Source: Gnetum montanum (lineage: Eukaryota; Streptophyta; Gnetopsida; Gnetales; Gnetaceae). Taken from it: a stretch of DNA of 60,000 bases. This document shows positions 1-12,559 of this stretch, piece by piece; the first letter of the stretch is position 1; each line of letters begins with the position of its first letter. The position numbers and the translations under genes are program-made. The stretch covers positions 130,384 through 190,383 of the forward strand of contig MNCI01007938.1 of NCBI GenBank assembly GCA_015680685.1, read 5' to 3'. Below the pieces are notes generated by a model. The model was given only the letters and a program-made list of their open reading frames with translations, was not told the DNA's origin and made no database searches.

Positions 1-744
1 GAGGTTTTAGTCTTTGTTGATCAATTATAAGGTCAAAGAGAGGCTTGATTAATGCTTGTGAGTGTTATACCCGTTTGAGCAACACTGGCTAGCATGGATG
101 AGATCTTGCCTAGCATGGTTACCCAAAGTGATAATTTGCATGGAGGGTTCTAGCCCTTGTTGGGACTTGTGGTTCACTAATGTCGACATCAACTCCTAAA
201 TATGGCATGGTGGATTAAGGTTTCATGGTTTTAGTCATGGGAGGTTAGGATCCACATTAAATCCACTCTACCCAATCTAGGTAAGGGAGGTATAACATTG
301 AAAAAGATTTTTATGGATTTAAAGGGGTTAGACCACTAATGTAGAGAAGTTTTCAAGGCTTGAACCCACATTACTTGGGAGGCACCTAGTGGGGCCTACC
401 CAAATTCAAATTTTTAAACTTTGTTTGCAATTCCCACCATCCCAACATTACTTGGACTTTCCACCCTTTGAACTACTAATGCACCATGAGTTTTAGTGCA
501 TGGATTTGGATGGGGGTTTCAAGGGAGCACCTATGTAAATGTTGGTTTTTATTGTTGTTTCTTTGCCAAAATCACTTGCACAAATCCTTCTCCTCCATAG
601 TAGTGCACTAGTTCAAAGCTCTAGTAGAGATTATCATAAGACCCATCTATCCCCAATGTTTTTTTATTAAGGTTGCACCTAGAATAGCTCTACCACCAAG
701 ATTCTTGTATATTTTTAGAGCTTTTTGGCATTTTTGATCCAATA
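1..744. other. AT-rich sequence without a gene
   Basis: I see no sustained reading frame and no repeat structure that I recognise. The stretch precedes the start of the coding relic at 745 and could be its 5' flank or promoter region, which is inference from position only. Confidence 0.5.
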
Positions 745-3355
745 TGTCAAAGAGAATAGCAAGCAATAGTAAGAACCCTACCCTAGAAGACATTGATGAA
801 GCAAAAAGGGCATTTCCCATCTACCAAGGTCCATGAATGGGCAAGAATCCATAACAATCACCTAAACATAGGCCATTTTTTACCATTATTTTCATGTTTT
901 TTTGTTATTTTCTTGCCTGTGTTCTAGGCATTTTCTAAGATCTAGGTTACTATGGTGGATAAAATTAAATTTTAATAAAATCTTACACTATTATTTCGGT
1001 TGGTTTTATATGTTTTTTAGTGTTTCTTGGATGTCTAGGTTTATTTTTGTGTAGGTTTTAAATTTTATTTTTGTCAATTTGTGTATATTTTTACTATTTT
1101 TAGCAAAAAAGAAACACCACTTTTGAATTTTTTACTAAACAAATGGTTAGGAATTTTTAATTTTTAATTCCATAGGATTGTAATTAGGTTTTTAATGGAT
1201 ATAATGGTGGTTGAACCACTAGATTAAGGTTCATGGATAATTCTCCACGAATTTCTTCATTAATAAATCCACAATGGTTTTCCTACTATTGCTATTTTTT
1301 ATGGTAATTTTTGTGTAAAAAACTATGAATTCTAGTTTTTTTAAAGTTATGGATTTTTAATTTTAAGTTTAAGGTTTCAAATGGCTATGCTTTTATGAAA
1401 TTTGGGATTATGTTCAATTTTTGGTGAATTTTTTGATTAGCTGGTGTAAGTGTGTTTCCATGCTATTTTCCAGTTTTTATGTTACTTCATAAATTTTTTC
1501 TAACAAAATGGTAGGGATTTTCTAAGTTTTTAAGTATGGGTTTGTAGCTCTTAATTTAATCTCTCTAAAAATTCTAGAATCACTACATTTCAAGTTACTA
1601 TTTTGTTTTTATGATTGTTATGGTGAACTTGCATGAAATAAGGTTTTTGGCTATAGTAGTTTTACCCCTCTAAGGATGGGCAACATTGACATGCTAGATG
1701 ATTTTTCGTATCAATGTCTCATGTTTCTAGGAATACTAGGGGATGTTAGGAGTGGTCTAGAGTTGGTTTGATTAATTTTTTAAAAAATTTAATATTTTTT
1801 TTTTTGCCAGTGATTTCCTATAATCGTTTTCTTAGTTTTGGTGTAAAAGTGTGTGTTTTGGTTAAACTAGGTTATGGTTTTGCATACTGTTTTGAACTTT
1901 TTTTAAGCTTGGGATTGTTTTGTTGATGTTTTTGTATTCTATTTATGATATTTAATGTTTACTTAGTATTTTTAAATTTTTAAAAAATTTTGGACTAAAC
2001 CCCCTAGAGTTTTTATGATGGCTAGTTTTACCGTTAACTAAGATGTCAAGCAAAATTCTCATGAAATTCAAAGTGGCGTATGATTATTGTCATGATTAGT
2101 TATGGTTATGGTTGTTTCTAGTTTTTTTTCTTATTCTAAGTGTTTAAAATATGATTTTAATAGTGTGTGTGGTTTCCATGCAAGGCCTTCCTGAAGCCAT
2201 CTTAGTGGTGGTTGAGCTAGTGGGGATACTATGCTATATACACCAACCCAAGCCTAACACTCCAACCACTAACCTAGTTTTGAAGTAATGTTCCTTATGG
2301 TTCTAGCTAAGGAAAATGGATTTCCTTTCCTACCTCTTACAAAACTTTCGTGTGATGATGTGGTCACACTTGTTTGATTATGCGATAGGTGCCATTGTGG
2401 AGACCTTGTTGCCTCAATCTTCCAATATGATTATTAAGTTCATAATGGATGATTTGGAAACTCATGTGTAGGGAAATGTGTTAGATAGTAAGGGGACTAG
2501 GGGAGCCCACCAACTATTCCAAATCTAGAACATCCTAAATTTCTCTCAATATAATGATGAGAACACTCTAGTGGTGGCACATCAATCCCACACACTATTC
2601 CAAAATCCTTCTAGTAGGGTGTAGCATTTGGAGGGGTGAGTATGATTGTAATTTTTCACTTACTTTGGTTTATTTGTTCTACCCACGTTTCCTTAGCATT
2701 ATGAATTTCTAATGTTTCAAATGTTGAACACCCTATGGGCATAGGAAGTGACCAAGGTTTGATAAAAAATGATTAAACCTTGGTGGCGGTTTAAACTACA
2801 ATGGGTGTATTTACCAAAAGCCCAATAATAAGAACCATAGTGGTTGATCAATTAAAGGACAATTTTGATAAATACCCCAATGTCATTGCTCCAACCTTAA
2901 AGAGGTGTGTAGCCACCAAGATAGTTCATAGTTAACGGGTGATTCCTAAATGCCTTTCAAAAAAGAAAACTACTGTTTGGATTGCCACACAACCTTCACC
3001 AAGCAAGAAGAAAAAAGGTAGGAAAAATTATGGTTTTGTTATGTTATACTAATGTTTCCATGGTTATATGATTTTGGGCTATTCTAGTTTTAAATGTTTT
3101 CATGGTTTTAATTTGTTGTTCTTATTATACTTTGGTTATGCACAATGTATCAATGCCTAAGCTAACTGGTCATTTTCATTGATGCCTTACAGGGGCTTCC
3201 ATCTCCTCCAACATCACCTTGGTTATTTTAGGATACCCCAAGGAGACTCTCATCCTAAAGTATGATGAGGTGGAGTTGGAACAATGTTGGTTGAGGGAAC
3301 ATGCACTTAGAGAAATCCAAACAAACATTAATCATGCAAGTTTTCTTGATCTTAC

Positions 3356-3691
3356 ATGGCACCTATCCCAACCATCCTTTTTGCTAGGATGGTGAACATT
3401 ATTGACTCCTTCGACAAAGGAGCCAAGAAGTTCATCACCAAGGTTCATAATGTACTGATCACCTTGTCCATAAATGAGGATGCCTTCTATGATCTCTTTG
3501 GTATTTCAACTAAAGGAATGAGGGTTGCCACCAAATCAATGAAGAAGGAAAGCCATCACAAGGAGGTGGAGTCATGCTTATGTGCTCATCATGGCCATTA
3601 TAAGTTAGCTTTGGAGGATTTTCAGGCATTAGAAGTAAGGGAATCATATCCCTTATTCAAATCCCATTCCTTCCCTAAGCTATTGTCATAG
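3356..3691 (+). pseudogene. Open segment of the relic, 111 codons
   Basis: This is the longest intact frame in the first 6 kb. It is hydrophilic, contains FDKGAKKFITKVHN near the start and the phrase INEDAFYDLFGIS at about residues 39-51. That phrase resembles the 'sees a defined developmental/retroelement ORF' style found in plant transposon accessory proteins only loosely, and I do not assign a family. An in-frame TGA lies two codons before the ATG and may be a mutated Arg codon, so the ATG is probably internal to a longer ancestral exon. The acceptor at about 3191 lies upstream. Confidence 0.35.
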
Positions 3692-3716
3692 AAAAATTTA
3701 ATTAGCATTCCTAGGC

Positions 3717-3998
3717 ATGAACCATGATGAAGGTCCTAATGGAAGATGCTCAGTTCAATTGGGCTATTCACTTGGCCACTGGGTTATGAGAGGAAACACT
3801 CAAATTCTAAGAGGATCTCACTACAATATGCCACATGCACTATGCATTCTTTATGGCATATTTGAGGAGATTCATAGAGTTCTTAGTGGTGAGGAGGCAT
3901 GGTCAAGGGATGAGCCAAGACCCATCCCAAATTTTTCGGCCTTGAATAAAGCTCATTTATCCAACCATGTAAGCCCAGAACCCAACAAAGAACATTAG
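3717..3998 (+). pseudogene. Open segment of the relic, 93 codons
   Basis: It begins 25 bases after the previous open segment and probably continues the same ancestral exon after a stop or frameshift. Residues include LGYSLGHWVMRG and ILYGIFEEIHRVLSGEEAW. I recognise no domain. The frame closes at 3998 and Lys/Ala-rich coding-like sequence with further breaks follows to about 4226. Confidence 0.3.
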
Positions 3999-4931
3999 GG
4001 AATCATTTTCTATCATCACTAAGGGACTTAATGGTAGGTAATATGCTTCCCTTGACAACATGAGGGTTGAGCCTCACATTGAGTGGGCTAACATTGAGAG
4101 GGCCAAGGAGTTGTGTGCTAAAGCTAATAGGGTAGCTAAAGCAAAGTTGAAGTGTCCTATGGTAGAAGAAGCAACACTAGCCACCAACCAACCTTCTAAG
4201 AGGAGGCTTACCCTTAAGTTTAGCTAAACACATGGGGCAATTACAAGTATGTTTTTTATTTTGGTTATGCATAGGTTATTCTATGTTTCAAATTTTATGT
4301 TTAAAGGTTTTAAGATTATCTCATTGTTTTATCAAGTTGTTTTAATGCTTTGAATTTATGGTTCTTGTAGACAAGTGACAAGACCTAGAAACCCAAGTAG
4401 CAATGATGGCTAAGGAGCAAAGGCACCTGGAAGAGGCACTTCTATAGTAGCATGATGAGGATGTGTTGGCCAACATTATGTTGGATGACCTGGACATCTT
4501 CATTAACAAAACATTTCCAAGGGAACTCCTAGTCATCATCTTGGATGAGGAGGAGCCAGGTATGAATACATTTTTTTGTTATCTATTATGTTTTATTGTT
4601 TTATACTTAGATTTCATTCTAATTATTCATTGACTATTATACTTGTTGTAAATACCAGGCCCCAAGCAAATGCCTCTACTCCTACATTTCTCATAAAAAT
4701 GTGGGTAGAGGTTCCAAACGAGATGGAATTCATGCATGGGGTGGCCAAGGATATCATCAATTGGCTGCAACAAGTTATACCTAAAATTGGTAAGAACTTT
4801 ATTTTGTTTTTCCTTAATTGATTTATGTTGGTTTTTGGAGGTATATTGCTTATATGTTATGCTTATGGTTATTTTTGTTATATATTGTGCTTATGGGTAT
4901 ATTTTATGGTTGTATTGTTTACAATTCCTAA

Positions 4932-5530
4932 GGTTGCATGGAACCCTAGCCATGAGAGAGATTGACTCCTTGCCCAAGCTCCCTTTTAAGGTGGAAAATG
5001 TTCCACAGAATTTGTATGAAATTACAATTGATCTTGAAATTTCATGTGCAAAAACTTCGTTGGAGTTTCAAAGATTAAATGAATCCCTATGGGAGCAATT
5101 TGTGGCTTTAAAGAAGGAGAACAAGAGGCAAGCCTAGGTAATCAATGATCTATAGGATTGTAAGGCTTTTGTGGAAGCCCAAGTGGCTGACACATAGTCC
5201 TTACAAATCAAGGAGATCATGTGGACCCACTACGGGAACATCATCCATGACAAGGTTGTCCTTGCCAAGGAGATGGTTGAGCAATGATTGTAGAAGAACT
5301 TGATCATCCACAAAGCTAAGGAGTAGAAGGATTATTAAGCCTAAGTCTTAGAGTGGGACTAGACACAAAAAGACCACAAGAAAAAGCACAAGGTTGATCG
5401 TGAGTCCTATCTAAAGTGGCAGAAAGAGGAGGCTAGTAAACAACATAAGTTGGAGCTACTCATTAAGGGAATTCAAACTAAAAGTTCCTACAAACTATTT
5501 GAATGCACTCTCATAGTAGCTGAATCCCCT
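4932..5530 (+). pseudogene. Coiled-coil-like exon with many stops
   Basis: An acceptor (CTAAG) precedes a frame that reads openly to 5137 and then continues in the same register through about ten stops to about 5530. The translation is rich in Lys, Glu and Gln with heptad-like spacing of Leu/Ile/Val, for example LEFQRLNESLWEQFVALKKE at about residues 40-60 of the segment. Almost all stops are TAG or TAA, consistent with loss of Gln codons. Function unknown. A similar coiled-coil region occurs in ORF3 of element A, but I could not align them by eye. Confidence 0.4.
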
Positions 5531-5550
5531 ATCCTTAGATCTCTACGGCT

Positions 5551-5718
5551 ATGGGTGAGGTTTCTACTACCACAGTGTCACAGGAGCCACCCACATGGAT
5601 AGATGTCAATGAGAGCAACATCCTCGCAAGTGTTAATCTTGGGGATGTGGCTTGGACCCCCATGACAGAAGACCAAATCCTCCATTATTTGGAGGTTGGC
5701 CTTCAACATCTTTCCTAA
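5551..5718 (+). pseudogene. Short open frame, 55 codons, end of relic
   Basis: ATG at 5551 and TAA at 5716-5718 enclose an uninterrupted acidic frame (MGEVSTTTVSQEPPTWIDV ... DVAWTPMTEDQILHYLEVG). Its composition differs from the basic coiled coil just upstream, as expected for a C-terminal tail. It may be the last coding part of the relic. A possible extra intron and exon follow (acceptor near 5832, then Pro-rich codons to about 5904). Confidence 0.3.
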
Positions 5719-6640
5719 GATTTCATCATGCCATATTTCCCTTAAGTTTGTTTGTTATATGGTTTTATTATATTTAGTGTTGCTTAAGTTGTTTGGTGAT
5801 TACTAATTGTCCTTATGTTATTATGTTATAGGCACTAGGAAATACTAATGCTCCCTATGATGAGGGTTGAGATAACCCTCAACCTCCTCCAGATACCTCC
5901 TAGCAACACCAGTTACCTTGTCCATGTTGTTATCTATTTTAGTTATTATGTTGATGATACTTGACTCTTGATGTTGTGATGGCTAATGTTTAGCTAGTTA
6001 CTTAGTTGTTGACGGTTTTATATTTATGGTTTATTCTTTAAACATTTTGCCCCACCATGTGTCTATGGCTATTATGTTTTAGGCATTTTACTTTAAAGTT
6101 TAAGCTTCAATTTTGGTTATATTATTCTAGCATTATTGTTTTATTATATTTTTACAATCTTACATTGCAATTGTGCTTTAAGGCTATATTGGCTAACTTG
6201 GTTATAATACGATAAAAGGTAAAATCAACTAGGCAATAAGGCTATAGGCTAAATCATAAAAAATAAGTTATGAAGTTATTTGCTAGTTTAAGGCCATCGA
6301 GGACCATAGGATTTGCTAGTTTAGGCCATGGAGGACCCCATATTTCATGAAAGAAAACATATTTTTTGTTTATTTTATGCTTTAGAATTTGTTGTAGATT
6401 TTATAATTTTAAAATTTCTATGGAATTTCTATGTTTATCATGCTAAAAGAAAAAATAAAATGCTTCAATAAGTGAAAATGTAAAAAAGGGGTAAATTTTA
6501 AGCTACATGTAAATTAGGATTTAAAATAAAGCAAAACGAAATGGCACAAATAGCTAAAGTGTAAACTAGGGTAACAAGCTATAAGTACATGTGGCTCCAT
6601 GGTTATGAGTACATAGGGTAGGAGGATCAGGGGTATACAT
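5719..6640. other. AT-rich spacer
   Basis: No reading frame of interest. It is T-rich to 6180 and A-rich after that, and it contains one small direct repeat listed separately. It separates the + strand relic from the - strand gag/protease relic. Confidence 0.5.
6278..6337. repeat. Two-copy 28-bp direct repeat
   Basis: The sequence ATTTGCTAGTTTAAGGCCAT followed by a GAGGACC tail occurs at 6278-6305 and again, with a one-base deletion and a C/G change, at 6310-6337. Confidence 0.7.
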
Positions 6641-6649
6641 CACTTGTGC

Positions 6650-9600
6650 AAATGTTTTCTAATCTTTGAAAGATTAGGAAAGTATACAGTTGATTTTGTA
6701 CAAGCTTGTATTCGCTGTCTCCTTTGTTGATGATGTTGAATGGGAGCTCTCCCCATAGCATATCCCTAGGTTCATCATTGTTTTTTTTTTTTTTTTTGGC
6801 CTTTTCTGCTCTACCAAGTTGCTTGACTTTGTGGCTAGGATTTTCTTCTTGAAACTCTAGTTTGGACCCCTACTCTATGTCTACATCATTAATTGCTAGG
6901 AGAATTGGGTTGTTTCCATGAATAATAATTTCACATTCCTCATAAGAAAGGTGAACTTCTTGATGGATGATTGAAGACACAACTCATAACTGAGCTAACC
7001 AAGACCTTCCTAGGATAAGGTTGAAACTGGTGTTTCCTCCACAGCCAAGAAGTTGGTCATTTTGAGGAATTTATTCCCTCTCACAAAGTCCAAAGAGATA
7101 GATCCCTTGACAACAACCTATGATCTATTGAAGGATTTAAGAGCTGATGTTGAAGTATGTTATATGTGTTTCGTTAAGCCTAAACACTCAATGATGGTAT
7201 AAGGAATCACATTCATTACCACCCCATAATGTACATGCACTCTATGCACTTTTTATTATCCTACCCATATAGTTATAAAGAGGGGATCCTTGGTTACCTT
7301 GCTATTTTAGGGGTTGGTTTTGATTTTGCTTTCATTAAACAACAATGATGTTGACTTTACTTCTTCCTTAGGTGAAGATAGTACCATCACTGCATGGATG
7401 GATTCCTCATCAGTGGGGAAGTCCTTACTAATAGGAAGTCCTTGCTAGTGCTTCATGGTATGTAGTAGAAGTCATCACTAGGTCATACAGGCTAAGGGTT
7501 GTATTATTTTGTTTCAATGACTATTTGATCCATTTCATTTCATCAAGGAAGTATTTCTTATTATCCATAGACTTTTCATTCTTATTGTTCTTAACTTCCT
7601 CCATGCACCCCAAAATGTAGACTTCATGTTTAAATTGTTGTGTCCTAGCCTCTTTCCCTTTTCCTTGGGGTTTGGGATCCTCTTATGGTTTACTAGTCGA
7701 AGCAACCTAGGTTGTAGAGTTCATGGGCATGGATGGTATGGGAGTGGGCTTCAATGGGCCCACTTCCTTCCATGCCTTAGCTTGCTTATCATTCTTTTAT
7801 TTAGGCTTTTACATAGGCTTCTTTTTTTGTTTGCTCAATGACTTCTTATTATCATTGGTTTGTTGGGAGGAAGAAGCCGTTGCATTGGCCAGCATAGGGG
7901 ATAGTTGTTCAGTTGCATGGGCAAACTCGATTGTAGCAGGAGGAAGCACTCTAATAACAAAACACTCTTTAGGGTATGTTGATGATGGTAACCTTACAAC
8001 AAAGGGGGGCCTTAAACTAGTGGAAGTTGTAGGACCCCTTTCATTGTGAGGAGGTACCAGAATCATGAATGGTTCCCTTAGGCCTTGGATGATTGTTGAC
8101 ATTGAACACCACTATGGTATATAGGTTGTTGTTGGAATTTAATGGATCCTTATATACATGCATTGACTAGTTTTATGGCCTAACTAAGTTGGAGGAGTCA
8201 AGCTCCAGTTCATCCTTGTCTATCATATTTTGTAGGTCATCTTTTAATGCTAGGCAAAAGTCAGTCTCATGACCTAGCAACTAATGATAGTGACAAAAGT
8301 AGTCAAGCTTAAAGTATCTAGGCACCAGAGGATCATCTTTGGTTGCATGAGTCAGATCTTTGGCTATCTCACATAGTCTCTCATGCCTCTTGCAAGAATT
8401 CTCTATCATTTTCTTATATTATATCCTCACACTCTTTAACAGTTGATCTAGAAGTTCTAATGCCTTTAAGGGTAACCTAGTATACTTTATTTGGTCTTTT
8501 TGCTCAAAGTTAGGCCCCATGGTCATTAATGTAGAGGCTCCAAACATTGAAGGTTGGTTATTATTATTATCAAGGACCTTGGGTTGATTTGTTCTTGATC
8601 CTTGGGTGGTCATTTTACTCTCCTTTGCCACAATGGCCACCACTACATTGTTTTTCCTTCTCTTCTTTTTGTCCTTTCATGCATGTTGGTTCTTATACAC
8701 CACGTTGGTGGGTGACTACCTTTCGTGGGCATCCTCTATGTTCTTAGTTTGGGAAAATGCCTAATTGAGTAACCGTGGATCAAGGTAGTACAATTTCGAC
8801 TTGATAAAGTCATTAACTATTCCCTTGAACATAGCTAAAAGGTGAGGTTTAGCTATTGATTCTAGAATTTCGTTGAGAAAAGTGTTCCATTGTTAGATGA
8901 ACTTTTGCACTAGTTTAAAGGATCATTGCTTGATATTCATAAGTTGGACAAGGATTATATAAGGTTTCAAGTTATACTTGAAATGGTTAACAAATTACAA
9001 AATTTGGTCTTCCAATGAGGATATGGATCCTCTTCTTAAGGCACAATACTAGTCTAGAGTCTTTTTCATAAGAGACATAGGAAAGATTCTCATCATTATG
9101 TGTGGCTAGGCTTGTAGTAATAAGCACTCAGAGTGGAAGTTTATAAGGTGTGAGTTGGGGTCACATTCGTCATTGTACTTGATAAATTATGGTATGGGGA
9201 CACCTAGGGAAGAGTTAGTTGTGGGACCGTAGGATTGTTGGGATCATCCTAATAGAAATCTATTATCATGGTTGTTTGAGATGTGGAAGCCTTAAGCCTT
9301 TGTAACTTTTCTGTTAAGTCTTGGATCATCTAGAAGGCTTGATCTAGTTATTGAGATGCCCCTATGGATTGTGAGATTCGAATGAAAGGTTGTGGTGTAA
9401 GCTAGGAGGCCTATAGCCTTACAATAGGTTTTGGCACCAAGGGGAGAGTTTGGGTTATCATCATTGCAGGTGGGCTAAAAAAAAAAAAAAAGATATTTGT
9501 GCTAGTATCTAGGGTACAAAGGGGACAAAAGGAGTATGTGATCCTTGGGTCACTTAAGGTCCTACTGTGGACCCCATCTAGATGGAAAAAGGGTTAGTGG

Positions 9601-10150
9601 TGGTCAAAACCACCAATGATAGTCACACAAACTATGGCTATGTGGCAAAAGGCATGGAAAAGTGGAAGGTAGTTGGTTGTTGCACCAATTATTTTTGATG
9701 CATTGCTATGATAAGCATCAACCCAAATAGGATCAGATAAGGGAGAGGTGAGGACTAGGGAATTTGTACTATAGAAGAGATGAGGGGGTTTGAGGTAGGC
9801 ATCATGACTTTCAAGGTCGATTGTTGGAAGAAACCCCTCCCCCATGAGGTTCTCATGTTCAGACTCAGCCCCAATCTCATCCTCTTCCTCTTGTTACTCA
9901 TTTGAGCTAGCCTTCCTATCCTCTTTATCCATCTCGATTAACTAAGATAGGATGCACATGTAGGTTTCAATTAGGGATATTTTATCATATGGGAATGGTA
10001 TGTATTCCTTTCCATTGTGGTGGATGAGCTCATACTTCCTTTTGACTTCTACTTTCATTCTTGGAATTAACATGCTAGCCTAAACTTTGTCACAAACAAA
10101 GTTGTAATGGTCTTCATTTATTACCAAGAATTTTGGGCTCCACTCCTAAG
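6650..10150 (-). pseudogene. Degenerate gypsy gag and protease-like region
   Basis: On the - strand the frame runs with many stops. An N-terminal open stretch (about 10130-9594) includes MLIPRMKVEVKRKYELIHH. It is followed by retrotransposon-gag-like sequence (about 9300-8420) and the segment KYTRLPLKALELLDQLLKS (about 8440-8495) that typically precedes the zinc knuckle in plant gypsy gag. The knuckle-like motif at about 8310-8255 reads C-H-Y-H, then G-H-E-T-D-F-C, then LALKDDLQNMID. Further on, to about 6960, sequence resembles the gypsy retropepsin region and ends in a Leu-rich stretch matching the conserved 'ILGRPW'-type block in position only. Family assignment rests on this order and on the knuckle context. 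No active product is possible. Confidence 0.6.
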
Positions 10151-11079
10151 TCTAAGTGATTACCTACACTTAACCACTATGGGGTCCTTGGGATCATACA
10201 CCTTTATAGCCCATTGGCTAGATCTGACATCGGTGAAGTTAAAAGCTAAAATAGTTTATTGATGGAATGACATGTTGATAATGTTTGACTATTAACTTGA
10301 TAAAATGTTTAATTAATAAAAATAATAAAGATTCAAACATTTGAAATTCTTAAAATGCCAAAAGGTGTATGCCTATTGAACTATTATGAACTGCAACTAT
10401 GAAGTATAGTGCATGTGGTGAAAAAAGGGGGCACACCCTTTTACTTAAGAAAAAGCAACAATTTTGTCTCAAACCCCATCATGCCAAGCTTGCTGGTAGT
10501 ACCCATACTAGAGGTGGATGTGGAGGGAAGAAGGGTGATAATACAAGCAATCTTATAGCCTTCTATATAGTGTTGGAGGTATTTTCCCTTGGTAGTTTTG
10601 ATGGTTATGGCCCAAAAATTAAGGTAAAAATTTCTAATTTTTCAAAGGTTTTAGTGGAATACCAACATTGTCCTTGCTATGAAATTTTTACAGCAAAGGG
10701 GATAAGGTTTTAGATGATAAAATCACCAATGCTAGCCTTGCAAGAAAATTTTCATAGCACAAGGGATAAGGTTTCGGGTGACAAAATCACCAATGTTGGC
10801 CTTGCTAGAAAATTTTCATAGTAGAGGGAGGAAAGGTTTTGTAGAACACCAATGTTGGCCTTAAAATTTTCAGCAACTATTGTAAACATTTTCCCAAAAT
10901 CCAAATCACCTACAACCTCCATGTTGGGTTTTGGTGGTAGAGGGATGAGTGGCAACATTGTTTTTGGTAGAAAAAAGGTTGTTAACATTAGATAATTTTT
11001 GGCTATGAATGCAAGGTTTGGCACTTGAAAATAGCATTATCATAATGGCCAATAAAATTGAATGCAAAACTTGGGTGGA
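10151..11079. other. Leader region of element C
   Basis: This stretch lies between the primer-binding site and the first gag-like codons. It has no convincing frame on either strand and contains the imperfect tandem repeat at 10676-10880. Confidence 0.4.
10676..10880. repeat. Imperfect ~80-bp tandem repeat
   Basis: A unit containing GGGATAAGGTTT, then AAAATCACCAATG, then GGCCTTGC and AAAATTTTCATAG recurs two and a half times with substitutions. Confidence 0.6.
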
Positions 11080-11095
11080 GGCCCTTCTAGTGCCA
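11080..11095 (-). other. Primer-binding site of element C
   Basis: The - strand reads TGGCACTAGAAGGGCC. It begins like the TGGCGCC/TGGCGCT sites common in plant gypsy elements and lies 6 bases inside a candidate LTR end (CACTACA, 11108-11102). Confidence 0.5.
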
Positions 11096-11690
11096 AAAAA
11101 TTGTAGTGACTAGAAAATTTGGTACCTTGGATGGTCTTGTTGATCACCCAAGGACTTACAACGTGTCAACAAGGATAATAAAATAAAAATGTAATCCAGA
11201 TCTGAAAAAATAAATTTACACTAACTTGCATAGCAAGATAGAACTATGAACTTTATTATGATAAAAATAAAGAGAGTTCAGAAATGTATAGAAGAGTGCT
11301 TGAGGAAGCAGGGGGTTCACTTGAATGGGGATTTAGAGACTGTTGAACCCAATAGCCTTAAGCACCACAATCAACTCCATGATCCAAATGCTCCACAACT
11401 CCCAAAATTGTAAAACCTTGTTGTACTCCTCACTAGATCTACAACATTGATGGTATAGAGGGATAAGATGTGTGGGGTTTTGGGCTACAAGGAAGAACCA
11501 TGCTAGAAGTCTCAATGCCTTAGTTGCTCAACATTGCCACAAAATCACACATAATCTTAGGGATGTAAAAGTGATCACAATGGCTATGGGTTCCACACTA
11601 AAATTTACTCTCAAAAGCTTTGTGCCTATACAAATATTCAAAGCTCTTGAATGCCAAAGAAGTGCAACCCTTTTATGGTGTTGGATCTTG

Positions 11691-11700
11691 GTTTTTATAG
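11691..11700 (-). promoter_or_regulatory. TATA box in LTR of element C
   Basis: CTATAAAAAC on the - strand, about 600 bases upstream of the primer-binding site, in the expected orientation for LTR-driven transcription. Confidence 0.4.
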
Positions 11701-11845
11701 ATTTTCATGGCAATAATGTTTGCTGCAAATTTCTACCTAATTGTTGAAAGATTGTTGTCATGTGCAGGTGTGGCAAGTGTCCAAATCCAGCATGGTTTCT
11801 ATGTATGATAAGTTTTGATACCCCCAAGGTACCAAAACCATTCTA

Positions 11846-12376
11846 ATTACTAAAAATAGTAAACAAGAATTTTACCCATGCTAGCCTTCTATGAGTAACA
11901 CTAAGTCTTCAATAGCCACATTGAGATGCATGGGCAACACTAGGGGTGCAATATCAACACTGAAGTTGGAACAATGTTGAGGTGCTAGGGTCATGTTGGA
12001 GCAATGCTATGGTAGAAGGAGCAACATCACCCCTTCCCCCACCCCCCACCCCAACAAAAAAAGAAAGGAAAAAGCCCAAACATAGACATGATATGACTTT
12101 TCTCACTTGAGGATTAAGGCTTTGACCACTTATGAGGTCTTTTTTTGCCCCAAAAGCTAAAGTATGTGAAATTGCATCTCTTGGATTATAATNGATTACT
12201 AGAAATAGTAAACAAGAATTTTACCCATGCTAGCCTTCTATGAGCAATGCTAAGCCTTCAATAGCCACGTTGAGATGCATGGGCAACACTGGGGGTGCAA
12301 TATCAACACCAAAGTTGGAACAATGTTGAGGTGCTAGGGTCATGTTGGAGCAATGTTGTGGTAGAAGGAGCAACAT
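11846..12376. repeat. 182-bp direct duplication around a single N
   Basis: 11846-12027 and 12195-12376 are near-identical over their whole length (for example TTTTACCCATGCTAGCCTTC in both). The second copy begins two bases after the N at 12193. This may be a true tandem duplication or an assembly join of two overlapping contigs. Confidence 0.75.
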
Positions 12377-12559
12377 TTGGGGTGTAGGAGTTATACCACA
12401 AACCCATCCACCGCCCTGCTCACACACAACCCCCACCCCCACCAACCATCCCCACACCACCCCCCNCCTCACATTTTATAATGAAATTTCAGCCTTGGGT
12501 TTTATGGGGTAAGGGTTACAATGTCAAAAGGTTACAACATGAGTTTTTTTTTTTTTGGT

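Larger units (their letters stand above)
745..5718 (+). pseudogene. Unrecognised intron-bearing coding relic
   Basis: A chain of short open stretches on one strand is separated by T-rich gaps that begin and end like introns. It opens with an ATG frame of 28 codons (745-828, beginning MSKRIASNSKNPTLEDIDEA) that meets a stop. Plausible donor/acceptor pairs are near 3017/3191 (GTAGGA...TTACAG), 4560/4659 (GTATGA...ACCAG) and 4790/4931 (GTAAGA...CTAAG). A Lys-rich stretch (SKKKK) precedes the first of these. The last third is Lys/Glu/Gln-rich and coiled-coil-like. Most interruptions are TAG or TAA where Gln would fit. I do not recognise the family. The layout resembles host-like genes captured by plant transposons or accessory ORFs of large gypsy elements, but that is inference. 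It runs antisense to the gag relic that follows. Confidence 0.4.
6640..12480 (-). mobile_element. Truncated Ty3/gypsy element C (LTR, gag, protease)
   Basis: Read on the - strand, the order is LTR (about 12480 to 11102), primer-binding site (11095-11080), leader, gag and protease-like sequence to about 6650. RT, RNase H and integrase are absent, and so is a left-hand LTR. The element is therefore truncated or its 3' part was replaced by the unrelated relic to the left. Its gag differs clearly from that of elements A and B, so it is a separate family. Stops are dense, so it is old. Confidence 0.6.
11102..12480 (-). repeat. Candidate 5' LTR of element C
   Basis: The inner end TG (plus strand 11102) lies next to the primer-binding site. 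A TATA box (CTATAAAAAC on the - strand) lies at 11700-11691. The outer end is not resolved, because the region 11846-12376 contains a 182-bp direct duplication joined by a single N, and another N lies at about 12466. C-rich tracts at 12029-12052 and 12428-12468 would be G-rich on the coding strand. Confidence 0.4.
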
